From Zobellia alginiliquefaciens (GTDB lineage Bacteria; Bacteroidota; Bacteroidia; Flavobacteriales; Flavobacteriaceae): a stretch of DNA of 64,000 nt. This document shows, piece after piece, positions 37,260 through 46,433 of the stretch (the stretch's first letter is position 1; every line of letters starts with the position of its first letter). The stretch is from contig NZ_CP119758.1 of NCBI RefSeq assembly GCF_029323795.1, forward strand, positions 2,046,001 through 2,110,000. The letters are read 5' to 3'. Both the position numbers and the translations under genes were made by a program. The notes below the pieces were generated by a model. The model was not told the DNA's origin, made no database searches, and saw only the letters and a program-made list of their open reading frames with translations.

Positions 37260-38657
37260 GTGACTAAATTTTTAGACGACAATTTCTTACTGGAAAGTAA
37301 GCAGGCACAATCGCTCTATCACGACTATGCCGTTAAAATGCCCATAATTGATTATCACAACCACCTGCCACCAAAAGACTTAGCGGAGAATAAGGTTTTT
37401 GGCAATATCACCAATGCTTGGATAGATGGTGATCATTACAAATGGAGGGCAATGAGAACTCTCGGGGTCAATGAAAAGTACCTTACCGGTAATGCTTCCG
37501 ATAGGGAGAAATTTTCTAAATGGGCCGAAACGGTGCCTCACACCATGCGAAACCCATTGTATCATTGGACGCATTTGGAGCTGTCTAGATACTTTGGTAT
37601 TACGGATACACTTAGTAGTAAAAATGCGTCTTCAGTTTATGATGCTACTACGGAAATGCTACAATCCCAAGAGTTTACTTCTAGAGGGCTTATTCGTAAA
37701 ATGAATGTAGATGTACTCTGCACAACAGAAGACCCAACAGATACTTTAGAATACCATCAGCAGCTGGCCAAAAGCGACTTTAAAACTAAAGTTAGTACGG
37801 CTTTTAGACCGGATAAAGCTATTCTAATTGGTAGTGAGACCTATAATGATTATATAAACAGTCTTGAAAAAGTGTCGGATACGGAAATTACTACGTATGA
37901 TAGACTTTGCGATGCTTTACGGAAACGTATTGAGTATTTTAATTCTAATGGTTGTTTCGTGTGCGACCACGGATTGTCTCATCTTTACGCTGAGGACTTT
38001 ACGGAGACAGAAGTAAAATCAATTTTTAAGAAAAGAAGGGAGGGAGAGCAGGTTAGTGCAAAGGAAGCTGCAAAGTTTCAGAGTGCTATTTTGTTGTATC
38101 TATCAGAAACTTATCATGAGTTTGGTTGGGTTCAGCAATTTCATTTGGGAGCCCTTAGAAATAACAATACAAGAATGCTATCGGAATTAGGCCCTGATAC
38201 GGGTTGGGATTCCATAGGCGATTATACGCAAGCGGAAAGTTTATCGAAATTTCTTGATACACTGGATAGCAAGGATAAACTTACCAAAACAATACTTTAT
38301 AATTTAAACCCTCGTGACAATGCCTTAATGGCAACTATGGCGGGTAATTTTAATGACGGTAGTGTAAAGGGAAAAGTACAATGGGGTTCCGGTTGGTGGT
38401 TCTTAGATCAAAAAGATGGTATGATCGATCAGATCAATACGCTTTCCAATATGGGATTGATAAGTTGTTTTGTGGGAATGCTCACAGATTCAAGAAGTTT
38501 TCTGTCCTTCCCGAGACACGAGTATTTCCGTCGTATTTTATGTAATCTTTTCGGTAACGAGATGGCTAAAGGAGAATTGCCTAATGATATGGAATGGATA
38601 GGTAAAATGCTCCAAAATATCTGCTACAATAACGCTAAAGAGTATTTTGACCTCTAA
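37260..38657 (+). CDS. uxaC: Glucuronate/galacturonate isomerase (uronate isomerase)
   Basis: A 465-residue enzyme of the amidohydrolase superfamily interconverting glucuronate and fructuronate (or galacturonate and tagaturonate). The metal-binding start DYHNHLPPKDL near residue 31 and VCDHGLSHL near 237 are visible. Start is GTG at 37260, which matches the family's N-terminus (MTKFLDDNFLLES). It is 12 bases from the TRAP transporter genes, so the uronate entering by the transporter is the likely substrate. Confidence 0.93.
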   Translation: MTKFLDDNFLLESKQAQSLYHDYAVKMPIIDYHNHLPPKDLAENKVFGNITNAWIDGDHYKWRAMRTLGVNEKYLTGNASDREKFSKWAETVPHTMRNPLYHWTHLELSRYFGITDTLSSKNASSVYDATTEMLQSQEFTSRGLIRKMNVDVLCTTEDPTDTLEYHQQLAKSDFKTKVSTAFRPDKAILIGSETYNDYINSLEKVSDTEITTYDRLCDALRKRIEYFNSNGCFVCDHGLSHLYAEDFTETEVKSIFKKRREGEQVSAKEAAKFQSAILLYLSETYHEFGWVQQFHLGALRNNNTRMLSELGPDTGWDSIGDYTQAESLSKFLDTLDSKDKLTKTILYNLNPRDNALMATMAGNFNDGSVKGKVQWGSGWWFLDQKDGMIDQINTLSNMGLISCFVGMLTDSRSFLSFPRHEYFRRILCNLFGNEMAKGELPNDMEWIGKMLQNICYNNAKEYFDL

Positions 38658-38669
38658 TTTGATTATCAT

Positions 38670-39650
38670 ATGAAATTGAATCTAAAATTTATTTTTTTCG
38701 CCATGGGGATACTTTTGTTATCCGGCTGTGGTGAGTTGGGCGGTAATCGAACTATTCGTTTGGCTCATGGGCTCGATGTAAACCACTCGGTTCATAAGGC
38801 CATGGTGAAAATGGGGGAAGACCTAAAGGAACTTTCCGGAGGCAAAATGCTATTGGAAATCTATCCGAACCAACAATTGGGTACAGAAAGACAATGTCTA
38901 GAACTGCTCCAGATAGGAAGTCTAGATATGACAAAAGTATCCGTTGGGACACTGGAAAATTTTGCCCCAAAAATGAAGGTTTTGGGGTTGCCTTTTCTTT
39001 TTAGGGACAGACAACATTCTTTTGATGTTTTGGATGGTCCTATAGGTCAAGAACTCTTGAACGATGGTGAACAATATTGGCTTAAAGGCTTAGGGTATTA
39101 TGATGCGGGAAGCCGAAGTTTTTACACCAAAGACCGCCCAATAAATAACCCGGATGATTTGGCAGGGCTAAAAATCCGGGTTATGGAAAGTGTAACCGCC
39201 ATGGATATGGTTAAGGATTTAGGCGGTTCTCCAACACCAATTTCTTGGGGGGAACTGTATACTGCCTTACAGCAAGGTGTGGTTGATGGTGCTGAGAACA
39301 ACCCGCCTAGCTTCTATCTTTCCAGACATTACGAGGTTTGTAAATTCTATACGCTAGATGAGCACACGGTTTTGCCGGATGTATTATTGGCCGGAACCCA
39401 TTTATGGGAAAGTTTATCCCAAGAAGAACAGAGTTGGTTAAAGAAAGCTGTAGATGGCTCCATAGGTTACCAGCGTAAATTATGGGCAGAATCCGAAGAT
39501 GAAGCTCTGGCCGAAGTTGAAAAGGCAGGAGTGGAAATTATTAGACCGGATAAAACCCTCTTTTCTGATAAAATAAAAGACTCGTTTGATAAGTATAAGG
39601 AAGACGAGGTCATCTACAAATTGATTCAAGAAATACAAGCAACTAAATAA
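38670..39650 (+). CDS. dctP: TRAP transporter solute-binding lipoprotein (DctP family)
   Basis: A 326-residue periplasmic binding protein with a lipoprotein signal (lipobox LLSGC, Cys at about residue 20). The binding-protein signature LKIRVMES near residue 169 holds the Arg that grips the carboxylate of organic acids. Gene order uxaC-dctP-dctQ-dctM makes a uronate the likely ligand. Being a lipoprotein, it is tethered rather than free. Confidence 0.9.
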   Translation: MKLNLKFIFFAMGILLLSGCGELGGNRTIRLAHGLDVNHSVHKAMVKMGEDLKELSGGKMLLEIYPNQQLGTERQCLELLQIGSLDMTKVSVGTLENFAPKMKVLGLPFLFRDRQHSFDVLDGPIGQELLNDGEQYWLKGLGYYDAGSRSFYTKDRPINNPDDLAGLKIRVMESVTAMDMVKDLGGSPTPISWGELYTALQQGVVDGAENNPPSFYLSRHYEVCKFYTLDEHTVLPDVLLAGTHLWESLSQEEQSWLKKAVDGSIGYQRKLWAESEDEALAEVEKAGVEIIRPDKTLFSDKIKDSFDKYKEDEVIYKLIQEIQATK

Positions 39651-39651
39651 T

Positions 39652-40110
39652 ATGGAATTAAGGAAAAACATTGATAAGGTCCTGGCCTATTTTCTCGTTA
39701 CAATAATGGGGATTATGGTCTTAAACGTACTATGGCAGGTGTTCAGTAGGTTTTTATTGGGCTCACCAAGTTCTTTTACAGATGAGTTGGCAAGATATCT
39801 TATGATTTGGATCGGTATTCTGGGTGCGGCATACGTCTCCGGAAAAAACCTTCATGTAGCCATAGATGTATTACCCAAAAGATTTAGTGAACGCACTCAA
39901 AAAAAGTTACAATTGGTAGTGCATTGGTTGGTGATTTTGTTCAGCCTTGGAGCTTTGGTCATAGGTGGTTCTCGTCTAGTTTATATTACCCATGTGCTAG
40001 ACCAGCATTCACCTGCTTTGCAAGTGCCATTATCCGTGGTGTACCTTGTAATTCCAATAAGCGGCATCCTTATCATCTATTATAAAATATCTGACCTTCT
40101 TAACGATTAA
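39652..40110 (+). CDS. dctQ: TRAP transporter small membrane subunit (DctQ family)
   Basis: A 152-residue protein with four hydrophobic segments and the family motif NVLWQVFSRFLLG, followed by DELARYLMIWIGILGAAY near residue 45. It starts one base after the dctP stop. It joins the binding protein to the large subunit. Confidence 0.9.
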   Translation: MELRKNIDKVLAYFLVTIMGIMVLNVLWQVFSRFLLGSPSSFTDELARYLMIWIGILGAAYVSGKNLHVAIDVLPKRFSERTQKKLQLVVHWLVILFSLGALVIGGSRLVYITHVLDQHSPALQVPLSVVYLVIPISGILIIYYKISDLLND

Positions 40111-40115
40111 ATATT

Positions 40116-41411
40116 ATGGAGTATTTACCAATTTTAGTCTTGGTGCTGAGTTTTGTTGTTCTATTGGGCATAGGAACTCCCGTGGCATGGAGTATTGCCA
40201 TATCATCTGTTCTTACCATGTTGGTAAGCATTCCCGTGTTACCGGCATTCACAACTGTTTCGCAACGAATAGGAACCGGACTTGATAGTTTCGCGCTGTT
40301 AGCTATTCCCTTATTCATACTCTCGGGAGAATTAATGAACAAAGGTGGTATTGCACACCGGTTGATAGCCTTTGCGAAGACCATGGTGGGGGCACTACCT
40401 GGTGGTTTGGCGTTGATCAATATTGTTTCGGCTATGCTTATGGGGGCTATTGCAGGTTCGTCTATGGCAGCAGCATCCGCTATGGGCAGTATTTTGGGGC
40501 CTGAAATGGAAAGGGAAGGGTATTCCCGTGAATTTGGTGCAGCGGTGAATATAACGGCTGCTACAACGGGTCTGGTTATACCGCCCAGTAATGTACTTAT
40601 TGTGTATTCTTTGGCAAGTGGTGGTGCTTCTATTGCCGCATTGTTCTTGGCAGGATATATTCCTGGGATACTCACAGGTCTTTTTCTAATGATCGTAGCT
40701 TCTTTTTGGGCAAAGAAAAAAGGTTACAAAGTGGGAAAACGTAGTTCTTTAAAAGAGATTTTTAAAACGTTTGTAGATGCATTGCCTAGTTTGTTTATGC
40801 TAGTTGTGGTTATTGGAGGTATTGTAGTAGGCGTATTTACCGCTACAGAAGCTTCCGCCATTGCCGTACTGTATAGCTTGCTATTGGGTTTTTTCTATAA
40901 GGAAATATCATTTGATAGGCTGCCTAAAATCCTGTTGGACTCTACTTCTACTACTGCAATTGTAATGTTGTTAATAGGTGCCTCCATGAGTATGTCATGG
41001 GCATTGTCCTATGAGAACATACCTCAAGAAATTAGTTCAGGACTTTTAGGTATTAGCGATAATAAGATTGTAATTCTACTAATCATTAACTTGTTATTGT
41101 TGTTCGTTGGTATTTTTATGGATATGACTCCAGCGGTTTTGATATTTACGCCGATATTTTTACCTGTGGTAACTAAATTGGGATTAGATCCAGTGCATTT
41201 TGGAATCATCATGGTACTGAACCTTTGTATTGGTCTTTGTACGCCTCCTGTGGGCTCGGTGCTCTTTGTTGGGGTGGGTATAGCCAATACCACCATAGAA
41301 AAAGTGATAAAACCACTATTTCCACTTTTTATAGCTATGATAATAGCACTGTTCCTAGTAACGTATATTCCTCAGCTTAGTTTATGGTTACCCAGCTTGT
41401 TTGATTTGTAG
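40116..41411 (+). CDS. dctM: TRAP transporter large membrane subunit (DctM family)
   Basis: A 431-residue membrane protein with about 12 hydrophobic segments, forming the substrate channel powered by a sodium or proton gradient. Conserved stretches are IAGSSMAAASAMGSIL near residue 110 and MDMTPAVLIFTPIFLPV near 330. It begins five bases after dctQ. The operon ends with a large hairpin terminator at 41434-41482. Confidence 0.92.
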   Translation: MEYLPILVLVLSFVVLLGIGTPVAWSIAISSVLTMLVSIPVLPAFTTVSQRIGTGLDSFALLAIPLFILSGELMNKGGIAHRLIAFAKTMVGALPGGLALINIVSAMLMGAIAGSSMAAASAMGSILGPEMEREGYSREFGAAVNITAATTGLVIPPSNVLIVYSLASGGASIAALFLAGYIPGILTGLFLMIVASFWAKKKGYKVGKRSSLKEIFKTFVDALPSLFMLVVVIGGIVVGVFTATEASAIAVLYSLLLGFFYKEISFDRLPKILLDSTSTTAIVMLLIGASMSMSWALSYENIPQEISSGLLGISDNKIVILLIINLLLLFVGIFMDMTPAVLIFTPIFLPVVTKLGLDPVHFGIIMVLNLCIGLCTPPVGSVLFVGVGIANTTIEKVIKPLFPLFIAMIIALFLVTYIPQLSLWLPSLFDL

Positions 41412-41433
41412 GAAGTAATTTGATTTTCAGAAG

Positions 41434-41482
41434 CTAACACTTATAGATGATAAGGGATTACATCTATAATTGTTAGTTTTTT
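41434..41482 (+). terminator. Terminator of the uxaC-TRAP operon
   Basis: A 16-base arm (CTAACACTTATAGATG) pairs with CATCTATAATTGTTAG with one mismatch, then six T. It lies 22 bases after the dctM stop. Confidence 0.8.
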
Positions 41483-41578
41483 GTTGAATTTAAATGGATA
41501 AGAGTGAGATTATAACTCCTTAACACAAGCGTAATGAACCCCTAAACTTATGGTTACTAAAGGTGCTCTAATAAGGAG

Positions 41579-41663
41579 CATCTTTGCAGCGCATTATCCG
41601 GCATACGTTCTTATTTGAATTAGCTTGAATAGAATTCAACCGATGGGGACATCGGTTTTTTTT
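41579..41663 (+). ncRNA. Candidate orphan small transcript between the TRAP operon and GH1
   Basis: CATCTTTG at 41579-41586 (one mismatch to TAnnTTTG) is followed about 50 bases on by a perfect terminator, AACCGATG-GGGA-CATCGGTT plus eight T (41638-41663). The TRAP operon has its own terminator at 41434-41482, so this second one implies a separate transcript of about 70 nt from around 41592. No reading frame is evident. A simple read-through backup terminator is the alternative. The span given includes the promoter box. Confidence 0.35.
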
Positions 41664-41678
41664 GTTTCCGTACGTTTC

Positions 41679-43052
41679 TTAGCTCTTTTTCCTTCCCAAG
41701 AAAGTACTGTACCATTTTCCCGAAGCTTTAATGGTACGTTTCAACGTATCAAAATCGATATGTACCAAACCGAATCTAGGGTAATATCCCTCTGCCCACT
41801 CAAAATTATCTGTAAATGTCCACACAAAGTAACCTGAAATTTTTAGGTCTTCCAAACTCGCTTTATGCACCTGTTTTAAGTAGCTTTTTAAATAGTTAGT
41901 ACGTTCTATATCATTCACTTCTCCCGCTTCTATGGTATCTTCAAAAGCGGCTCCATTTTCGGTAATCAATATTTTTTTCACGCCTTTGTAGGTGTTGAAT
42001 TTTTTCAGCATTTCATAAATACTGGGAGGGTGAACTTCCCAATCCATAAGCGTAGTTTGTACATTGCGTTCCGGTGCTTTTACAATCTTTGCTCTTAAAT
42101 AGGGCACGGTATAGCTATGCCTAACCACCTCTCGGGTATAGTTTTGAATACCGATAAAATCAAACTCAAAAATGCTGTTTTGGGCATCTTCCGGTTGTTC
42201 GTATTTTTTAATCTTTTTAAGAACGGCTATACTCTCGTCAGGGTAACCTAGACCCAAGCTGGGTTCAAGGAAAAGTCGGTTTAAAAGAGCATCTGCTTTA
42301 TCCGCTGCTTTCATATCTCTTTTACTATCCGATTGAGGTGTAATTTGCGAACAAGAGAAAGTTGTCCCAATTATGGCATCGGAGACCATTTTACGAAGCA
42401 ATCTTCCTCCTAAAGCTTGGCATAGAACTGCATGGTGTATAGCAGGCAGAAAATTTTTGAGCCCTTTCTTGCCGGGGGCATGTACGCCTAAAAAATATCC
42501 TGCGCCTGTGAAAACCATAGGTTCGTTAAGGACCATCCAATGCTTCACGCGGTCACCAAAGTTTTTGGCACAGATTTTCACGTAATCTTCAAACCAATCT
42601 AATATTTTCCTATTGGTCCAACCTCCTAAATCCTCTAGATTTTGGGGTAGGTCCCAGTGGTAAAGGGTTACCCATGGGGTAATGCCGCACTTAAGGCAAA
42701 AATTAATAACATCATTATAGAACTCTATGCCTTTTTGATTTACCCTACCCGTTCCGTCAGGTAGAATTCTAGACCATGATAATGAAAACCGATAATGTTT
42801 AATATTCATCGACTTCATTAAAAGAATATCGTCCCTGTATCTATTGTAGAAATCACAGGCTATTTGCCCATGTTGGTCCTCAAAAATGTTCCCTTTTTTG
42901 GATACAAAATCATCCCAAATAGACGTACCCTTTCCGTGAATATTGTGGGCGCCTTCAATCTGGTAGGCTGCGGTAGATACACCCCAAATAAAATCTTGTC
43001 CAAAATCATCAGGTTGCAAGTCAAAATTTGATTGCTCACTCGTATGCGTCAT
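41679..43052 (-). CDS. Glycoside hydrolase family 1 (beta-glucosidase type)
   Basis: A 457-residue GH1 enzyme that hydrolyses beta-linked glycosides with retention. The acid/base Glu is in MVLNEPMVFTGAGY near residue 169 and the nucleophile Glu in ILITENGAAFED near 365. FIWGVSTAAYQIEGA at the N-terminus is the family start. No signal peptide, so cytosolic: it would cleave imported disaccharides. It is followed by the glycosyltransferase gene on the same strand (upstream by six bases). Confidence 0.93.
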   Translation of the reverse strand: MTHTSEQSNFDLQPDDFGQDFIWGVSTAAYQIEGAHNIHGKGTSIWDDFVSKKGNIFEDQHGQIACDFYNRYRDDILLMKSMNIKHYRFSLSWSRILPDGTGRVNQKGIEFYNDVINFCLKCGITPWVTLYHWDLPQNLEDLGGWTNRKILDWFEDYVKICAKNFGDRVKHWMVLNEPMVFTGAGYFLGVHAPGKKGLKNFLPAIHHAVLCQALGGRLLRKMVSDAIIGTTFSCSQITPQSDSKRDMKAADKADALLNRLFLEPSLGLGYPDESIAVLKKIKKYEQPEDAQNSIFEFDFIGIQNYTREVVRHSYTVPYLRAKIVKAPERNVQTTLMDWEVHPPSIYEMLKKFNTYKGVKKILITENGAAFEDTIEAGEVNDIERTNYLKSYLKQVHKASLEDLKISGYFVWTFTDNFEWAEGYYPRFGLVHIDFDTLKRTIKASGKWYSTFLGRKKS

Positions 43053-43058
43053 TTAAAA

Positions 43059-44066
43059 TTATTTGCCTTTATATAAGGATAGCGATTTTTCTAAAACGGA
43101 CTTGATTATCTCATCGGTAATGTCAGGGTAGTGCACGTCTAACTTGGTGTCCGTATCTATCCAAGTTTTAATTTTGTCAAGATGTTTCATTTTTAGGGAT
43201 TTTATTACGGGCACCCCCATTTCTTTTAAAGCTGCTGCATTACACTGTTGCTCATATTGGCCTTTCATAGGTATGACCAGAAGTTTCTTTTGCATGTGGA
43301 GTGCTTCCGCAGGCGTTTCAAACCCTGCGCCGCAAAGTACACCTTTGCTGCTCGCCATACTGCTTACAAAGGCCTCATTAGTGATGGGGCTAATGGTTAT
43401 GTTGTTCGAGAAAATTTCTTTTTGGTTGTGCTTAGAGAAAACTTGCCACTTTACATCTTTAATTTGCGAGAGCATTTTTAACAATTTCTCATCACTGTAA
43501 GAAGGAAGATAAACCGTGTAATGTTCCCCTAGTGTTCTCGTTGTAGACCTTATATCTTGCCGGATAATGGGTTTGAACATATTTTCTCCATAGGTTTTAA
43601 AGTGAAAACCATATTGGGTTGTAGACGGCGCGTATTTCTCCAATATTAGCTTTCCTAGAGGGTCTTTTTTCTTGGGTTTGGGTGAGTTGGGAGATATAAC
43701 CGCAGCCTGATGACTAAGTGCTACACAGGGCAATTTTTTTGACTTGCAAGCCCATGCGGAGATAGGTTCAAAGTCATTAATTACCAAATCGTATTTTTCA
43801 ATGGGGATACTCTTTATTTCTTTTTTTATTCTGGCAGAATTGGTTTTTTCGTACGTGCGCCACATATCAACACCACCCTTTTTTCCAAAAATAAAACTCC
43901 ATCCGCTCAGTTGGTAGGTAATGGGGTAGGGTAATTTAATATCGGCTTGCGTACCACTGACCAGAATATCCAGATCAATATTGTTTTTCTGTAGGGAGGG
44001 AATAATATCTCGAGCTCTACTTAAATGCCCATTTCCCGTACCTTGTATTGCGTAGAGAACTTTCAT
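43059..44066 (-). CDS. GT-B glycosyltransferase family protein
   Basis: A 335-residue protein of the MurG/UGT-like GT-B group. The N-terminal MKVLYAIQGTGNGHLSRARDI is the glycine-rich loop, and the C-terminal GVLCGAGFETPAEALHMQKKLLVIP near residue 255 resembles the nucleotide-sugar binding region. The acceptor is unknown. It lies directly between the GH1 and LpxH-like genes, all on one strand, probably an operon for a glycan or glycolipid. Confidence 0.75.
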   Translation of the reverse strand: MKVLYAIQGTGNGHLSRARDIIPSLQKNNIDLDILVSGTQADIKLPYPITYQLSGWSFIFGKKGGVDMWRTYEKTNSARIKKEIKSIPIEKYDLVINDFEPISAWACKSKKLPCVALSHQAAVISPNSPKPKKKDPLGKLILEKYAPSTTQYGFHFKTYGENMFKPIIRQDIRSTTRTLGEHYTVYLPSYSDEKLLKMLSQIKDVKWQVFSKHNQKEIFSNNITISPITNEAFVSSMASSKGVLCGAGFETPAEALHMQKKLLVIPMKGQYEQQCNAAALKEMGVPVIKSLKMKHLDKIKTWIDTDTKLDVHYPDITDEIIKSVLEKSLSLYKGK

Positions 44067-44088
44067 CTACTGTTTCTTTTTGGGTGGG

Positions 44089-44952
44089 TCATTTACTTAC
44101 TTTTGAGGCGACCATGTCATTGAACTCCGCCATTAAGCTTTGAAAAAGCTCTTTTTTCTCTAGCATTTCAACATGGTCGTTACTGTCCGAATTGTAGGCC
44201 TGAATGTACATGTCATCTTCGTAACTATAGAGTTTCCATTCTCCTTTTACATATTCCAATGACGTAAGGTTCTCTATCCAATCTCCCGAGTTTAGATACA
44301 TTACGGAACCGTTCTCGTTTTCTATTGATTTAATCTCTGGTTGATGAATATGACCACAGATCACATAATCAAATTCATTTTCAATAGCGATATCCGCAGC
44401 GGTCTGTTCAAAGTTGTTTATGAACTTTACGGCAGATTTTACACTGTTCTTTATTTTCTTTGACATGGAAACCGGTCCTCTTCCAAGTTTTTTGTAGCAA
44501 AAGTTTACCGCACTGTTTATAAGAATAAGGGTGTCATAACCAATAGCCCCTAGTTTGGCCAACCATTTTGAATGTTGCATGGTAACATCAAAAACATCAC
44601 CATGAAAAATCCAAGCTTTCTTGCCATGAACGGTGAGAACCAATTTATTGACAATGCTGAAAGACCCCAATTTAAAACCGGAAAACTTCCGCATCATTTC
44701 ATCATGGTTACCTGTAATATAATGAACCTTTACACCCTTTGTAATCCACTCCATTAGCAGCTTTACCACCTTCATGTGGGATTTGGGCCAGTAACGTTTA
44801 TTAAACTGCCATATATCAACAATATCCCCGTTAAGAACAACTTGTTTTGGGTTAATGGATTTTAGATACTTGATCAGCTCCTTGGCGTGGCATCCGTATG
44901 TTCCAAGGTGTATGTCTGATATGACGACAATGTCAACAGGTCTTTTTTTCAT
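44089..44952 (-). CDS. LpxH-like metallophosphoesterase (UDP-2,3-diacylglucosamine diphosphatase family)
   Basis: A 287-residue cytosolic metallophosphoesterase. The five conserved blocks are visible: ISDIHLGTYG near residue 12, LNGDIVDIW near 40, TGNHDE near 80, IFHGDVFD near 115 and CGHIHQPE near 199. The family includes LpxH of lipid A synthesis. The first gene of a three-gene run with the glycosyltransferase and GH1. LpxH proper is usually about 240 residues, so the activity is uncertain. Confidence 0.75.
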   Translation of the reverse strand: MKKRPVDIVVISDIHLGTYGCHAKELIKYLKSINPKQVVLNGDIVDIWQFNKRYWPKSHMKVVKLLMEWITKGVKVHYITGNHDEMMRKFSGFKLGSFSIVNKLVLTVHGKKAWIFHGDVFDVTMQHSKWLAKLGAIGYDTLILINSAVNFCYKKLGRGPVSMSKKIKNSVKSAVKFINNFEQTAADIAIENEFDYVICGHIHQPEIKSIENENGSVMYLNSGDWIENLTSLEYVKGEWKLYSYEDDMYIQAYNSDSNDHVEMLEKKELFQSLMAEFNDMVASKVSK

Positions 44953-45353
44953 TGTATGGAGGGGCGACTATGCTTTCTGATTTTCTTGAATTTTAGGGGC
45001 GAAAAATAGCTTCTAAGCCGAGAGATTAGAAGGTCTGCCACAAGGGTCGATAGGTATAAAAGAACTATTTTCATAGGTAGAAAATAAGTTTGGGTAAAGG
45101 TGGTTTTTTTAGTTTACCCGGCCGTAAACATTAGATTAACAATTTGTTAGTTAATCTTTATTTTTTTAATAAGAAAAAAACTGAAAGTGCTAGCTCTAAA
45201 AAGAAAAAACCGATGCACGAGACTTGCATCGGTTTTACTAAACTAACTCAAACTAGATTAACTCAAATAATCACACTGCAAAATTCGTCTAAACTCGCTG
45301 TTGTTGGGTTAACTTAATATCAAGCTATCTTTATGAAAAATAGTACCTGAATC
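44953..45353. other. 401-base gene-free stretch between LpxH-like and phosphatase genes
   Basis: It contains the minus-strand terminator at 45196-45240 and otherwise A/T-rich sequence with no frame of convincing length. The 5' part, near 44953-45120, should hold the promoter of the LpxH-like operon, but no exact TAnnTTTG box stands out. Confidence 0.5.
45197..45236 (-). terminator. Terminator of the SusCD/phosphatase operon
   Basis: AAAACCGATGCA pairs with TGCATCGGTTTT (12 bp, seven-base loop). On the minus strand the T run TTTTTTCTTTTT follows, so it ends the seven-gene operon that starts with susC. Confidence 0.8.
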
Positions 45354-46433
45354 TTAGTTTAGGGAAAGAGGTCTGGCCGGCCTATTTTTCGATGGATTTT
45401 TCAGGTCTAATACTTTTAGGAGTGTTGGAGCTATTTGGTTGCTATACAATTGCTCTGAAATTGAAATCTCTCCACCTTTAGAGACCCCTTTACCAAATAG
45501 GATGATCCAAACATGACCGGCACCTTTTATGTTTTCCCCATGGCTTTTCCAAGTTTCTAAGGGTTGGGTTCCGCGTCCGTGATCCGTGGTAATTATGAAA
45601 AGCGTTTTGTCTTTGTAAAAGGGGTCTTGTTGGGTGAAATCGTAGAGGTTTTTAATAAGGCCATCTGTGTTATGAGTAGATTTCAAATACGCTTCATAAT
45701 CTCCATCGTGAGCAAAATCATCAGTTTCCCCATAAGCGATGTATACCAACTCTGGATGATTTTTCCTCATATGCTCTACGGCGTAATAGTGGGTAAAGGC
45801 ATCCAATCGAACCGTACTCCAAGGACTAGGCACTTTAGGTTGCAGCTCGTTCAGGAATTTTTCACGTTCACTTAGGTCTTTGCCTTCTGCAATTTCAAAA
45901 CCTCCATTTACGGGTACGCCCGACCGCTCTTCGTTTACGATATAAGGAAAAACATCCCAACTGCCGAAGGCGGCTACTTTGTTCTGATAGCGTTCATCCC
46001 TGTTTGCTATTTCTAGCACGGTTGTGTTTGGGTTAGGTATTTTGTCATTGCTGCCAATGCGTGCGTCATCGGCCTTACCGGTCAAAATTTCATTATAGCC
46101 TGGGTAGGAAAACCACATTTTATTGGTTAGGTCTACCTTGCTGCCCAATTCTCGGTTACCGTGAATTGTTCCCATCTTGGAAACAGAATTCCATACAAAA
46201 GGCATCAAGGCTTCCCTTCTGGCTTTTGCCGTGGATTTCCAAAAGCTGCTTTTCAATGCTGTGGTATCATGGACGTATTTTTTGTTGGCGACTAAAAGGG
46301 AGTCAGCTCCTGAAAAAAGTTCTTGCCACCGCAATCCATCCAAGGTAATCAGTACAACCTTAGTGTCGTTCTCCTGCGCATTGGTTTTTATAAATAAGAG
46401 AAGTCCTAGAATACAGAATATCAATTTTTTCAT
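45354..46433 (-). CDS. Secreted alkaline-phosphatase-superfamily hydrolase
   Basis: A 359-residue protein with signal peptide (cleaved near KTNAQ). The superfamily metal sites show as ITLDGLRWQELF near residue 30, WFSYPGYNEILTG near 110 (Ser or Thr nucleophile region), GETDDFAHDGDY near 238 and ITTDHGRGT near 285. This is the phosphoglyceromutase/phosphodiesterase type rather than PhoA. It overlaps the upstream metallophosphoesterase gene by four bases and is the last gene of the operon. It probably removes phosphate or cleaves phospho- or phosphono-esters in the periplasm. Confidence 0.8.
   Translation of the reverse strand: MKKLIFCILGLLLFIKTNAQENDTKVVLITLDGLRWQELFSGADSLLVANKKYVHDTTALKSSFWKSTAKARREALMPFVWNSVSKMGTIHGNRELGSKVDLTNKMWFSYPGYNEILTGKADDARIGSNDKIPNPNTTVLEIANRDERYQNKVAAFGSWDVFPYIVNEERSGVPVNGGFEIAEGKDLSEREKFLNELQPKVPSPWSTVRLDAFTHYYAVEHMRKNHPELVYIAYGETDDFAHDGDYEAYLKSTHNTDGLIKNLYDFTQQDPFYKDKTLFIITTDHGRGTQPLETWKSHGENIKGAGHVWIILFGKGVSKGGEISISEQLYSNQIAPTLLKVLDLKNPSKNRPARPLSLN

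Noticed and set aside
40100-40675. 191-codon minus-strand frame opposite dctM
   Set aside because: Low-complexity shadow (rich in Ala, Ile, Pro) of a membrane protein gene.
45197-45236. The 45.2 kb hairpin as a terminator for the LpxH-like operon
   Set aside because: That operon runs away from it; the T run is on the minus strand downstream of the phosphatase operon.
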